Assembly (NCBI GenBank): GCA_963843745.1
Contig: CAWJLP010000007.1
Coordinates: 992,001-1,056,000, forward strand
Source of the DNA: Trebonia sp963843745
Lineage (GTDB): Bacteria; Actinomycetota; Actinomycetes; Streptosporangiales; Streptosporangiaceae
Direction of reading: 5' to 3'
DNA length: 64,000 nucleotides
In this document: positions 26,670 through 34,981 of the stretch, piece after piece
Numbering within the stretch: the first letter of the stretch is position 1
How the letters are laid out: every line of letters begins with the position of its first letter
Program-made: the position numbers and the translations under genes
Notes under the pieces: model-generated
Databases searched by the model: none
Seen by the model: only the letters and a program-made list of their open reading frames with translations
Told to the model about the DNA's origin: nothing

Positions 26670-27785
26670 TTGGCCGAGATCGTTACGGAGTTCGTGGGCC
26701 TGCCGTCACCGGTGGTCGGCCGGGCCGGCGCTGGCGGGCATCCCTGCCAGGGCCTCTACCACCGGCCGGCCGGGATGCAGCCCACGACGGCGTTCATCGC
26801 GACGCACTACAACGTCGACTTCTCCGAGCACTATCTCGCCAGCTACCTGGCCGAGCGCGGGTTCGGGTTCCTGGGCTGGAACACGCGATTCCGCGGGAAC
26901 GAGGCGCATTTCCTGCTCGACCACGCGCTGGCGGAGATCGGCGTCGGAGTCCGGTGGCTGCGCGAGCACGCCGGAGTCGACCGGGTCGTCCTGCTCGGCA
27001 ACTCCGGCGGCGGGTCTCTCATGGCCGCCTACCAGTCGCAGGCCGTCGAGCCGAACGTCACGCCCGTCGCCGGGATGCGGCCGCTCGACGCTATCGCGGA
27101 CCTGCCGCGGGGTGACCTGTTCATCGCGCTCTCCGCGCACTCCGGCCGGCCGGAGGTGTTCACCGCCTGGCTGGATCCGTCGGTGACGGACGAGACCGAC
27201 CCGCTGTCGGCGGACCCGGCGCTCGACCCGTTCAACCCGGACAACGGACCGCCCTACGACGAGGAGTTCCAGCGCCGTTACCGGGCCGCGCAGCGCGCCC
27301 GCAACGAGCGCATCACCGGCTGGGCGCTTGGCCAGCTGGACGCCCTGGCGGGTACCAGAGCGCGGGACAGGCTGTTCACCGTTGCCCGCAGCTGGGCCGA
27401 CCTGCGCATGATCGACCCCGCCATCGAGCCGTCCGACCGGAAGCCGAACTGGTGTTACCTCGGCGAGCCGGTCAAGGCCAACTACGGGGTGTTCGGCGTC
27501 GGCACGGTCAGCACGCTGCGCACCTGGCTGTCCATGTGGAGCCTGCGGACATCGCAGTGCATAGCGGCGCCGCACCTGGCCAGGGTCACGGTGCCGTCCC
27601 TCGTCGTGCACGCCACCGCGGACGCCTGCGTCTACGAGAGCGACGCCCGCGCCTTGTACGACTCGCTCGCCGCCGCGGACAAGACGCTCGAGTTCGTCAA
27701 GGCGGATCACTACCTGCTCGAGCCGGCCGGCATTCGGGAGCAGGCGGCCGATCTCATCGCGGCCTGGACAGCCGGTCACGAATGA
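26670..27785 (+). CDS. Alpha/beta hydrolase
   Basis: 371 residues from a TTG start preceded by GTACGGGGGTG. The nucleophile elbow is GNSGGGS in VVLLGNSGGGSLMAAYQSQA (residue about 113). The Asp in VVHATADACVYESDA and the His in FVKADHYLLEPAG complete a serine-hydrolase triad. There is no signal peptide. The central region (residues 165-290) is an unusually long lid. As first gene of the rightward arm it may release an acid (ester or lactone hydrolysis) for the ligase that follows 32 bp later. Confidence 0.82.
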   Translation: MAEIVTEFVGLPSPVVGRAGAGGHPCQGLYHRPAGMQPTTAFIATHYNVDFSEHYLASYLAERGFGFLGWNTRFRGNEAHFLLDHALAEIGVGVRWLREHAGVDRVVLLGNSGGGSLMAAYQSQAVEPNVTPVAGMRPLDAIADLPRGDLFIALSAHSGRPEVFTAWLDPSVTDETDPLSADPALDPFNPDNGPPYDEEFQRRYRAAQRARNERITGWALGQLDALAGTRARDRLFTVARSWADLRMIDPAIEPSDRKPNWCYLGEPVKANYGVFGVGTVSTLRTWLSMWSLRTSQCIAAPHLARVTVPSLVVHATADACVYESDARALYDSLAAADKTLEFVKADHYLLEPAGIREQAADLIAAWTAGHE

Positions 27786-27817
27786 CGCATTCCGGGGCCC
27801 GGAAGGATTTCGACTGA

Positions 27818-29419
27818 ATGCAAAGCTGGATTCACGTCATCGAATGGCGCGCCAACGTGCACCCGCAAGTGACCGCGCTCACCGACGACAGGGGAGTGGC
27901 GTACACCTACGCGGGGCTGCGGACCGAGGTGGAGCGCAAGGCGGGAGGCTGGGCCGCCGCGGGAGTCAGGCCCGGCGATATCGTCGCGGTGGTCGCGAAG
28001 AACAGCGCCGACTTTCTCGTGCACGCCTTCGCGCTGCTGCGAGCGGGCGCGACGCCGGCGTTCGTCAACTGGCGGCTGTCGGTCCGTGAGCTCACCGAGG
28101 TGCTCGCGCTGGTCGAGCCCGTCGCGATCGCCGCCGACTCCGAATTCACCGGACTGGCGGACGCCGGATGGCAGGGCGCCGGCGCGCGGGTCGTGATCGG
28201 CGGCGGCGCTGGGCCCGGCACTGGGCCCGGCACTGGGCCCGGCACTGTGCCCGGCACCGGGCCCGCCACTGGGCCGGGCACTGGCTGGACGGACGGCGGG
28301 ACACTGGCCGGGCCCGTTCCGCCCCGCCCCAGGCTAAGCGGGGACGATCTGCTGGCGCTCGTGCACACCAGCGGGACGACCGGCCGGGCCAAGGCGATCC
28401 CGCTGCGCCACGGCGCACTGATGATGAGCGTCGCCGACTTCGCCATCGAGATCGGCGATCAGGTCACCGGATCCCGGCACCTGCAGATCTTGCCGCTGTT
28501 CCACTTGGGCGGCTTCGGCCAGTGCATGCAGGCGCTGCTGACGGCGGGGACGGTCTACATCCACACGGCCTTCAGCCCGGCGACGACGATCGACGCGATC
28601 GCCGCCGACCGGATCGAGTTCTTCACCGCCGGCCCCTCGATGATCGACATGCTCGTGAGGGAGGTCCGCCGCCGTGGTGCGACCGACCTGTCCAGCCTGC
28701 GCGAGATCGCCTACGGCACGGCCCCGATCACCCCGTCCTCGCTGGCGGCGGCGACCGAGACGTTCGGCTGCAGGTTCCGGCAGATCTACGGCAACACCGA
28801 GAGCCAGTCCATGATCAGCCTGCTGCCTCCCGAAGATCACCAGCCAGGTCATCCCCGGCTCGGCAGCGCGGGGAAGGTCTCCTTCGGCTGGGAGGTGCGC
28901 ATCGTCGATCCCGACGGCCGCGACCTGCCCGTCGACACTGCTGGCGAGCTGCTCATCCGGGGCGAGTGCCTGTTCTCTGGTTACTGGCGCGATCCCGAGG
29001 GGACCGCGGCGGCCTTCACCGAGGACGGCTGGTACCGGACCGGCGACATCGGCAGGCTGACGGCCGACGGATACCTTTACATCCTCGACCGGGCCAAGGA
29101 CATGATCATCAGCGGCGGAGAGAACATCTATCCCGCCGAGGTCGAGGCCGTGCTCGCCCGGCACCCGGCGGTCGCCGAGGTGGCGGTGCTCGGCAGGCCG
29201 GACCCGACCTGGGGCGAGGCTGTGCACGCCGTGATCATTCCGGTGGCCGGGCAGGCGGACACTGTTTCCGCTGACGAGATCGTCAGCTGGTGCCGTGACA
29301 ACCTGGCGCACTTCAAGTGCCCGAAGAGCGTGGAGTTCGTCGATTCGCTGCCGCGGACCACCACCGGCAAGGTGCTCAAGCGTGAGCTGCGGGAGCAGCT
29401 GTCGCAGGCGCGCTCATGA
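27818..29419 (+). CDS. AMP-dependent acyl-CoA synthetase with repetitive linker
   Basis: 533 residues, ATG 27818. Full set of motifs: LVHTSGTTGRAKAIPLRHGA, QIYGNTESQSMISLLP, YRTGDIGRLTADGYLYILDR, MIISGGENIYPAEVEAVLAR and PRTTTGKVLKRELREQ. Between residues about 131 and 155 is a GPGT-type repeat coded by six 12-bp DNA repeats; related ligases, including the one at 24488-25996, have a short plain linker there. N-terminus and overall order match that divergent ligase. Probably activates the acid released by the upstream hydrolase. Confidence 0.88.
   Translation: MQSWIHVIEWRANVHPQVTALTDDRGVAYTYAGLRTEVERKAGGWAAAGVRPGDIVAVVAKNSADFLVHAFALLRAGATPAFVNWRLSVRELTEVLALVEPVAIAADSEFTGLADAGWQGAGARVVIGGGAGPGTGPGTGPGTVPGTGPATGPGTGWTDGGTLAGPVPPRPRLSGDDLLALVHTSGTTGRAKAIPLRHGALMMSVADFAIEIGDQVTGSRHLQILPLFHLGGFGQCMQALLTAGTVYIHTAFSPATTIDAIAADRIEFFTAGPSMIDMLVREVRRRGATDLSSLREIAYGTAPITPSSLAAATETFGCRFRQIYGNTESQSMISLLPPEDHQPGHPRLGSAGKVSFGWEVRIVDPDGRDLPVDTAGELLIRGECLFSGYWRDPEGTAAAFTEDGWYRTGDIGRLTADGYLYILDRAKDMIISGGENIYPAEVEAVLARHPAVAEVAVLGRPDPTWGEAVHAVIIPVAGQADTVSADEIVSWCRDNLAHFKCPKSVEFVDSLPRTTTGKVLKRELREQLSQARS
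28209..28284. repeat. 12-bp in-frame tandem repeat (minisatellite) inside the acyl-CoA ligase gene
   Basis: Six copies of CTGGGCCCGGCA (first three identical, later ones with one to three changes) plus a partial seventh. They encode Gly-Pro-Gly-Thr units. Three identical units in a row suggest recent slippage. Confidence 0.9.
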
Positions 29420-29458
29420 GCGGGGAAGGCTGCGTTCATAAGCGGGAAAGGCATTGTG

Positions 29459-29845
29459 ATGAGCGAGGAACTGGTCGTGCGCTTCTTCGCCGCCCTCGAG
29501 GACGGCGACATCGGCACGCTGCGCGAGATCTATGCGCCGGACGCGGTCATCTGGCACAACGACGACCTGATCGAGCAGACCGTCGAGGAGAACCTGAAGG
29601 TCCTCCAGGGCCTGCACCGCGCGGTGTCTGGCCTGCACTACGACATCATCCGCCGGGTACCGGCGCCCGATGGCGTGCTGCAGCAGCACGTCCTGCGCGG
29701 CAAGCTGGGCAACGGCGCCGAGGTCGAACTGCACGCCGCGATGTACCTGCAGGTGCGCGACGGCCACATCACCAGGATCGAGGAGTACCTGGATTCCGGT
29801 AAGCGCGCCGCGATCAAGGCCGCCCGCGAAGCCCTGTCGGCCTAG
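29459..29845 (+). CDS. NTF2-like / SnoaL-like polyketide-cyclase-fold protein
   Basis: 128 residues from ATG 29459 with GGGAAAGG upstream (an in-frame GTG one codon earlier is possible). VVRFFAALEDGDIGTLREIY then APDAVIWHND is the cone-shaped NTF2 fold opening; VELHAAMYLQVRDGHITRIE followed by EYLDS closes it. Such proteins are small isomerases, dehydratases or binding proteins. It follows the ligase by 40 bp in the rightward arm and is the last gene there. The Asp and His in the pocket allow, but do not prove, catalysis. Confidence 0.8.
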   Translation: MSEELVVRFFAALEDGDIGTLREIYAPDAVIWHNDDLIEQTVEENLKVLQGLHRAVSGLHYDIIRRVPAPDGVLQQHVLRGKLGNGAEVELHAAMYLQVRDGHITRIEEYLDSGKRAAIKAAREALSA

Positions 29846-29846
29846 G

Positions 29847-30491
29847 TCAGGGTTTCCGTCCGACCCCGGTCAGTGACCGCGCCTCCGCGGGGCCGACGAC
29901 GAGGTCGTGAAGGTCGCCGCCCACCTCGAGCCGGCTCGACTGGTCGATCCCGCCGGCCTTCACCGGCTCGAAGCCCGCCGTTCTGATCAACCGCTCGACT
30001 TCCTCACCGGCCCGGTCGTCGTCGGTCGCGTAGAACAGGACCGCCGGTTCCGGTGACCGGTGGCCGGCGGACTCGAAGAGACCGGCCGACATGGTTCCGA
30101 ACGCCATGGCCAGGTGCGCCCCCGCCGGCAGCCACCCGGCTACCACCTTCCCGGAGGACTGTCCTTTCGGCAGGACCCGTGAGACGTTGCCGTGCGCGTC
30201 GGCGGTGAGCGGATTGCTCGGAACGACCACGACCTTGCCGGCCAGCGGGCCGGCGATCTCGTCGATGACGCTCTTCAGCACGGTGAACCGCAGCGCGAGG
30301 ATGACGGCGCCGGCCCCCTGCAACGCGTCGCGGTTGCCTGCGGCGACGACCGCGGCGGCCCCGATCTGTGCCGCCAGCGTACGTGCCGACTCTTCGTCGG
30401 CGCTCGAGAGTCGCAGCGTCTCCCCGCCCGCGGCGAGCTGGCGGGCGATGACCGATCCGAGCCCGCCCGTGCCGATGATCGCGGTGGTCAT
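29847..30491 (-). CDS. NADPH-dependent F420 reductase-like / NAD(P)-binding oxidoreductase
   Basis: 214 residues, ATG 30491. Starts with MTTAIIGTGGLGSVIARQLA, a Rossmann GxGxxG, followed by LRLSSADEESARTLAA, NRDALQGAGAVILALRF and VVVPSNPLTADAHGNVS. This is the compact NADP oxidoreductase/F420-reductase-like family, which in actinobacteria transfers hydride between NADPH and F420 or other acceptors. The family also holds F420-independent members, so the cofactor is not settled. Converges with the NTF2-like gene (1 bp between stops). Confidence 0.75.
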   Translation of the reverse strand: MTTAIIGTGGLGSVIARQLAAGGETLRLSSADEESARTLAAQIGAAAVVAAGNRDALQGAGAVILALRFTVLKSVIDEIAGPLAGKVVVVPSNPLTADAHGNVSRVLPKGQSSGKVVAGWLPAGAHLAMAFGTMSAGLFESAGHRSPEPAVLFYATDDDRAGEEVERLIRTAGFEPVKAGGIDQSSRLEVGGDLHDLVVGPAEARSLTGVGRKP

Positions 30492-30554
30492 GACGGAACC
30501 TCCTCAGCGTCACGGTACTAGCGATGGCGGCCCGGCGTATCACCCCGCACGGTC

Positions 30555-30770
30555 TCGTTGCGCCTGGCTGACCGCAGATCGGGCTCGCGGATCTCGGTCA
30601 GCTCGCCCTCCAGCCGCAGCCGGTGCAGGCCCAGCCGCACGTCATGCCGGGTGGCCAGCACGAACCGCAGCTCCGGCGGGCCCGCATCAGCAGCAGCTCC
30701 AGCTGGCGGACAGTCTCGTCCGGGGCCAGCTCGTGCACGTCGTCGATCACCAGCCAGGTTCGGTCCGCCG
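30555..30770 (-). pseudogene. Fragment of a MalT/LuxR-type ATPase regulator
   Basis: A leftward scrap encodes RTWLVIDDVHELAPDETVRQ followed by LELLLMRA, which includes a Walker B (LVIDDVHEL), then in another frame PPELRFVLATRHDVRLGLHR and LEGELTEIREPDL. This is about 70 residues from the middle of a STAND/LuxR-family regulator that normally exceeds 850 residues. P-loop, TPR-like region and HTH are all absent. The frame changes at about 30,680. A gene remnant. Confidence 0.7.
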
Positions 30771-31117
30771 GCGAGGCGCATTACAGTGCCCGGCCGTGGG
30801 CCAGGGCCGCCGCATCCGGACGAGATTCCCAGGGATTCTGCGGACCGAACCGGAAGGCGGCCAGCAAGTCAGCGACGGCAAATGGTTGCACGCGTCTTGG
30901 CCGGAGGCTCGAGCTTGTTACTCACCAATGCGCGTTGCGCCCACGCGACCTTTACGTTTACCTTCGACTTCACCGACGTCAGCCGATCACAACTTCAACT
31001 GCTCCCAGCCGCTTGAGCGCCCCGCGAACCGCCCGCAGGATCAGATTCCGGAACGCGCCGGGCCCGAGGCTGGCGAACGGGAGTGACCGCGTGGTCACCG
31101 CAGCCGAGGAGTAGCCC
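30771..31117. other. Intergenic stretch without a recognisable gene
   Basis: Between the LuxR fragment and the acetyltransferase. Leftward reading near 31,010-31,080 gives a short protein-like tail (RAVRGALKRLGAVEVVIG), possibly another 3' remnant, but nothing supports a named gene. No terminator or repeat seen. Confidence 0.4.
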
Positions 31118-31615
31118 ATGACTGGCACAGGCCCGCTGATCCGTCCGATGACGCCGGCCGACCGCCCGGCCCTCGCGAACTTCCCGAACCGGGTCTCGGC
31201 CGGAAGCGCCATCTTCCGATTTCATGGATCGGTCACCGTGCTCACGGACAAGACCCTGAACCTCCTGCTCGACCTCGTCGACGGCCAAAGGGAAGCCATC
31301 ACTGCCGTCGATGACCGCGGCATCGCCGGCGTGGCCCGGTTCGCGCGCGACGACCTGGACCCCGGCACCGCCGAGGTCGCGATCCTGGTGGCCGACGAAT
31401 GGCAGCATCGCGGCCTCGCGCGCCAGCTCCTCCGACCTCTCGCGGAGAGGGCTCGAAGCGCGGGAATCGAACGGTTTCGCGCCGAGATTCAGGCGGACAA
31501 CACCGTCGCGCGCCGCTTCTTCCTCGGATTGACACCGACCGCGCGCGAGCGGCCCACGAACGGTGACGTAGTCGTGCTCATCAACGTGGCGGAACTACTT
31601 CGCATGCTGGATTGA
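31118..31615 (+). CDS. GNAT-family N-acetyltransferase
   Basis: 165 residues, ATG 31118 with GAGGAG upstream. LIRPMTPADRPALANF starts the fold. AGVARFARDDLDPGTAEVAI followed by LVADEWQHRGLARQLLRPLA contains the acetyl-CoA pyrophosphate loop (Q/R-x-x-G-x-A form, QHRGLA). ADNTVARRFFLGL is the C-terminal beta-bulge region. Resembles the acetyltransferase domain of Pat-type protein lysine acetyltransferases but without a regulatory cyclic-nucleotide domain. Monocistronic; substrate unknown. Confidence 0.85.
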   Translation: MTGTGPLIRPMTPADRPALANFPNRVSAGSAIFRFHGSVTVLTDKTLNLLLDLVDGQREAITAVDDRGIAGVARFARDDLDPGTAEVAILVADEWQHRGLARQLLRPLAERARSAGIERFRAEIQADNTVARRFFLGLTPTARERPTNGDVVVLINVAELLRMLD

Positions 31616-31652
31616 CGCTTGCGCGCACCCAGGTCGGACGTGCGGAGCACCA

Positions 31653-31840
31653 ATCTTGGTCGAGGTCGCCGGTACGCGAGGCGAAGATCTCGGCGCGGTC
31701 GTCGGCGCCCTCGGCAGGGCCGGCGTCCCGGTCACCCGCACCGGGCATCCCCCGCACGCGCTCGGCGGCGAGGTGAAAGTGCCCGACCCGGACGGCAACA
31801 CCGTGCTCCTCGGGCTTAGCCCGAACTTCCCTCCCCGCAA
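31653..31840 (+). pseudogene. Fragment of a VOC/glyoxalase-family gene
   Basis: Rightward reading gives LVEVAGTRGEDLGAVVGALG and then HALGGEVKVPDPDGNTVLLG, the closing strand of a VOC domain with the PDPDGN turn. There is no upstream half and no credible start. It follows the acetyltransferase stop by about 40 bp. The 160 bp after it, up to the methyltransferase, hold no gene I can name. Confidence 0.5.
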
Positions 31841-32008
31841 ACCCGGTCACGCTCGACCGCGATGGCCACCAGCTCGGCGTCGCTGCAGAATGACCCGTTC
31901 TGGTGCGGCTCGGACGGCACGTCGGCCGGCTGAGACTTGCCGCCAGATCAGCGGATCTAGGATCTTGGCAAGCTTGGGCACGCCGCAGGCGGGGTGCCCG
32001 CTGACGTG

Positions 32009-32578
32009 TCAGGCGTGGCGGGTGCTGAGGATGACCCCGGATCCGTAGCGGAGCTCGACGGAGGTGAGCAGCGGGCTGGTCAGCAGCACCTGGCGTACCT
32101 GCTGCTGCTTGGCATGCTGTTCGGTATCCCACTGCGGGGTGGCGGTCATGTCGTCGACGATCAACATGCCGTGCGGGGCCAGTGCCGCGATGGTGCGGTC
32201 GAGCCCCTCCCATTTACCGCCCTGGGCATCAGCGAAGATGAGATTGAACCTGCCCGCCTCGCCCAGCACGTCGAGTGCGTCGGCGCACCGCAGTTCCACG
32301 AAACCCGGCCAGTCACCTTGCGCGGCCAGTGCCGCGGTGCCAGGGTCCTTTTCCACCGTGACGACCGTGACGTCGGTCCGCGGCAGCAGCGCGGAGGCTA
32401 TCCAGGCGGTGCCTACCCCGGTACCGGTGCCAAGCTCGAGCACCCGGGCCCCGGCAGGCAGGTGGGCGGCGAGCACGGCCAGCAGCCGGCCGGCCGCCGG
32501 ATCACAGGACAGGGAGAAACCCTCCCGGCGGGCCCGGGCAGTGGCCTCCCGGACCAGCGAGGGCATGGGGATGTCCAC
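32009..32578 (-). CDS. SAM-dependent O-methyltransferase (class I, caffeoyl-CoA OMT-like)
   Basis: 189 residues from GTG 32578 (MDIPMPSLVREATARARREG). The SAM-binding glycine loop is VLELGTGTGVGTAWIASALL (residue about 45); VTVVTVEKDPGTAALA holds the acidic ribose contact; LIFADAQGGKWEGLDRTIAA and MLIVDDM follow. A TAGAGT -10 hexamer lies eight bases before the GTG, so the transcript is probably leaderless, which decides this start over more upstream possibilities. Related enzymes methylate catechols or small hydroxylated metabolites. Cytoplasmic, monocistronic. Confidence 0.8.
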   Translation of the reverse strand: MDIPMPSLVREATARARREGFSLSCDPAAGRLLAVLAAHLPAGARVLELGTGTGVGTAWIASALLPRTDVTVVTVEKDPGTAALAAQGDWPGFVELRCADALDVLGEAGRFNLIFADAQGGKWEGLDRTIAALAPHGMLIVDDMTATPQWDTEQHAKQQQVRQVLLTSPLLTSVELRYGSGVILSTRHA

Positions 32579-32827
32579 GGACGGGCACTCTAGCAGCCCA
32601 GCACGCCACTGCCGGCTCCGCGATGAGGCTGGGGCAGGACTCACCAGCCCGCCGGGGGTAATGCGCGGCCGGTGTCCGCAGCCGCGCCCGGCGCCGCGGT
32701 CACGGACGGCGCGAATCTCAGCGGGACCGCCCGTAGAGCCGCAGGGTCCAGGGACGGATCGGCCTGATCCGGGGTATCCGGCGCCCCGCGGCCGCGTCCC
32801 CGGGGCTGGTCATGCCGGCCCGGTGGG

Positions 32828-33241
32828 TCAGCGCCGCGCGGCGAGGGGGAGTCCGGCGGCGATCCCGGCCAGGGCCGCTGCCAGGATCGCGATTCCCAGC
32901 CCGGTCAGGTGCACGCGGCCGAGCGAGACGCCCGCGACGGTCACCGCGAAGCTGATCACCGCCCACCACGCGAGCACGAACCGGATGGCCGCCAATCCCG
33001 CACGCCCGGCGATCCGCGCGCCCAGCGCACTGGCTGCCACCGTCACCAGGACCGTGACGATGACCATCACCGCATACCCGGCCGGGAACCTTATCGACGT
33101 GCCCGACCCGGCAACGCCAGCGGTCAGCAGGAAGGAAACCGCGGGAGCGGCGAGCACCAGCAGCGTGGCCACGGTGACCCGGGCGAAGACGACCGCGCCT
33201 GACCCGCCCGCAGCCCGGGTCCGGGAATCCGGGTCCGTCAT
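32828..33241 (-). CDS. Small four-helix membrane protein, unknown function
   Basis: 137 residues, ATG 33241 with GAAGGAC upstream. After a polar 17-residue head there are four hydrophobic helices (VTVATLLVLAAPAVSFLLTA; AVMVIVTVLVTVAASALGA; FVLAWWAVISFAVTVAGV; GLGIAILAAALAGIAAGLPL) and a short basic end. No family recognised. Neither neighbour suggests a role. The 249 bp to its left (32579-32827) and 244 bp to its right (33242-33485) contain nothing I can identify. Confidence 0.6.
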   Translation of the reverse strand: MTDPDSRTRAAGGSGAVVFARVTVATLLVLAAPAVSFLLTAGVAGSGTSIRFPAGYAVMVIVTVLVTVAASALGARIAGRAGLAAIRFVLAWWAVISFAVTVAGVSLGRVHLTGLGIAILAAALAGIAAGLPLAARR

Positions 33242-33485
33242 CGGATTGTCCTTCCTCGGGATCGCTCAGGGCTCCCCTTCCACGGTGACCTACGACGGGC
33301 ACCTGGGCAACAAGGAGATCCTCGATCCGGATCCGCAGCCCGGGGAAAGCAGGTGAACCGATCACCCGCGCACGGATCGGCGTCCGAGATGACAGTCATG
33401 ATGAAGGTCACAGGCCAGTAGTACGGCAGCCGCACTTCGCCCGAAGGGCCGGGCTTGACGGCGGCGGAGCCGGCGGAAGCCGGAC

Positions 33486-34655
33486 TCAGTCGCGTTGGCG
33501 GATCCACAGCGATACGTGGGCGGGTTCCAGGACCTGGTGCACGACACTGGCCAGGTCATCGCGGACCGCGTCCAGGTCGACCGCGTCTTTCAGCCGGGCC
33601 GCGAACGCGGCCACCGTCTGGTCGGCGTCATACCGGACCCGGTTGAACCGCCGGTCCACCGCCCGCTGCACCCGCCGCCGGACCGGGCTGAACAGGGCCG
33701 CGGCGGCCAGCGTGGCGGCGGCCACCGCCGCCGGCGTGTGCACGCGGAGCACCTGGGTGGCCAGCAGCACCACTCCGGCGTAGATCCCGACCAGCAGGCC
33801 GGTGACGATCGCGTAGGCCACGGTGCGGGAGATGACCCGGTCGATGTCGTACAGCCGGTACCGCAGGACGGCGATGCCGATGGCCACCGGGACGAGCGCG
33901 ACGGCCCCGCTGCTGATGGCGTTCTGGAGGTTGGTGGACGCGATCGGAATCGCGGCGAGCAAGGCCACCACGATCACGGCGGCCGCGTAGACCAGCCACT
34001 TCAGCTGCGCGCGCTCCGCCGTCCCGGCACGCCGGTAACGGAACGCCAGGGACACGATGGCGGCCAGGCCCGCGGCGGCCGTCAGCACCCCGCCGCCGAA
34101 CGCCATGATCTTGAAGACGTTCCCGGCCGAGCCCGCCGCCCCCACCGGGTTCCGCACCGACGGGCTGTACGTGATGATCGTGGGAGCGAACGTGCAGCCC
34201 AGGACCCACCCGGCCAGGCCTGCCCCGGCGGCCCAGGCCACCGGCCGCCAGCGGCGGGACGGCAGGTGCCCGGTGGGGAACAGCAGCACGACGAACGCGC
34301 ACAGACCGAATTCCACGAAGTACAGGAAGCCCAGCCAGTCGGCCAGGGTCAGTGTCCGCGGAAAGTGCGCCAGGAACACGCCGAAGGCGGCCACGGCGAA
34401 CGCCAGGCCGATCGCGGACAGTAGCCACCCGATCGGGTTCTTCGGCCGCTTCCACGCCAGCAGCGCGCCGACCGTGGCGAAGGCGCCCACAAACACGATC
34501 CCGACCGCGTTGTTCAACCCGTTCCCGCCGATGGCGGCCAGCTTGGCGGGCAACGGGTGAATGACGGTATAGGCGAGCGCAGTCGCACTTACCGCCAAAG
34601 TGACGACCCAGATCGACCACGCGCGCCAGAACGCCGCCGGGGCCATGTGTCTCAC
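33486..34655 (-). CDS. Polytopic membrane protein resembling the sensor half of actinobacterial histidine kinases
   Basis: 389 residues, GTG 34655 (or ATG 34646). About eight to nine helices in two blocks, with the recurrent stretch FPTGHLPSRRWRPVAWAAGA between them, then LRYRLYDIDRVISRTVAYAI and a final RRRVQRAVDRRFNRVRYDAD followed by a short cytosolic segment resembling a truncated GAF/linker. The same sequence pattern heads large actinobacterial sensor kinases, but HisKA and HATPase domains are absent and the gene simply ends. Either a stand-alone sensor or a truncated kinase; no response regulator is adjacent. Confidence 0.65.
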   Translation of the reverse strand: MRHMAPAAFWRAWSIWVVTLAVSATALAYTVIHPLPAKLAAIGGNGLNNAVGIVFVGAFATVGALLAWKRPKNPIGWLLSAIGLAFAVAAFGVFLAHFPRTLTLADWLGFLYFVEFGLCAFVVLLFPTGHLPSRRWRPVAWAAGAGLAGWVLGCTFAPTIITYSPSVRNPVGAAGSAGNVFKIMAFGGGVLTAAAGLAAIVSLAFRYRRAGTAERAQLKWLVYAAAVIVVALLAAIPIASTNLQNAISSGAVALVPVAIGIAVLRYRLYDIDRVISRTVAYAIVTGLLVGIYAGVVLLATQVLRVHTPAAVAAATLAAAALFSPVRRRVQRAVDRRFNRVRYDADQTVAAFAARLKDAVDLDAVRDDLASVVHQVLEPAHVSLWIRQRD

Positions 34656-34946
34656 GAACGCAACGCTACGCCCGGATCGTTCCGGGAACGTTACCGCTCA
34701 GCACGGAAACCCCTCGGCTGGGCCGCAGGTTCACCAGCTAGGAGACCCCCCAGTCCTGCGGCCAGATGGTCAGCGCCGCCGGGCGGCACGAGAGGTAGCG
34801 CGCAACAACCTTGGAAACAGTTCCTCTCGCCGCCCTGCCTTTCCAGGTCGGCGCGCTGCTTGCGGCCAGCCCTCGCCATTTCCCCGGCCTGCCGGAATCC
34901 GTTTCCGCTAGCTGACGAGCCTTGTCACTCCACTGGCACCGACTTA
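34656..34946. other. Intergenic region upstream of the amine regulon
   Basis: About 290 bp between a leftward membrane gene and the first operator of the regulon. No reading frame with family resemblance and no terminator noted. Confidence 0.4.
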
Positions 34947-34962
34947 GACTGAATGTTCAGTC
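34947..34962. promoter_or_regulatory. Regulon operator, copy 1
   Basis: GACTGAATGTTCAGTC: perfect 7-bp inverted arms around a TG centre, 19 bp upstream of the aminotransferase start. Identical to copies at 41807 and 47190. Confidence 0.8.
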
Positions 34963-34981
34963 AAACTAAGAGGGGTGCCCG

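Noticed and set aside
28209..28284. Short tandem array considered as CRISPR
   Set aside because: Contiguous 12-bp units with no spacers, inside a coding gene and in frame; no cas genes in the window.
31850..31930. Leftward reading with SDAELVAIAVERDRV, reminiscent of transposase N-termini
   Set aside because: Only about 30 residues, no catalytic residues, no inverted repeats; cannot be supported as an IS remnant.
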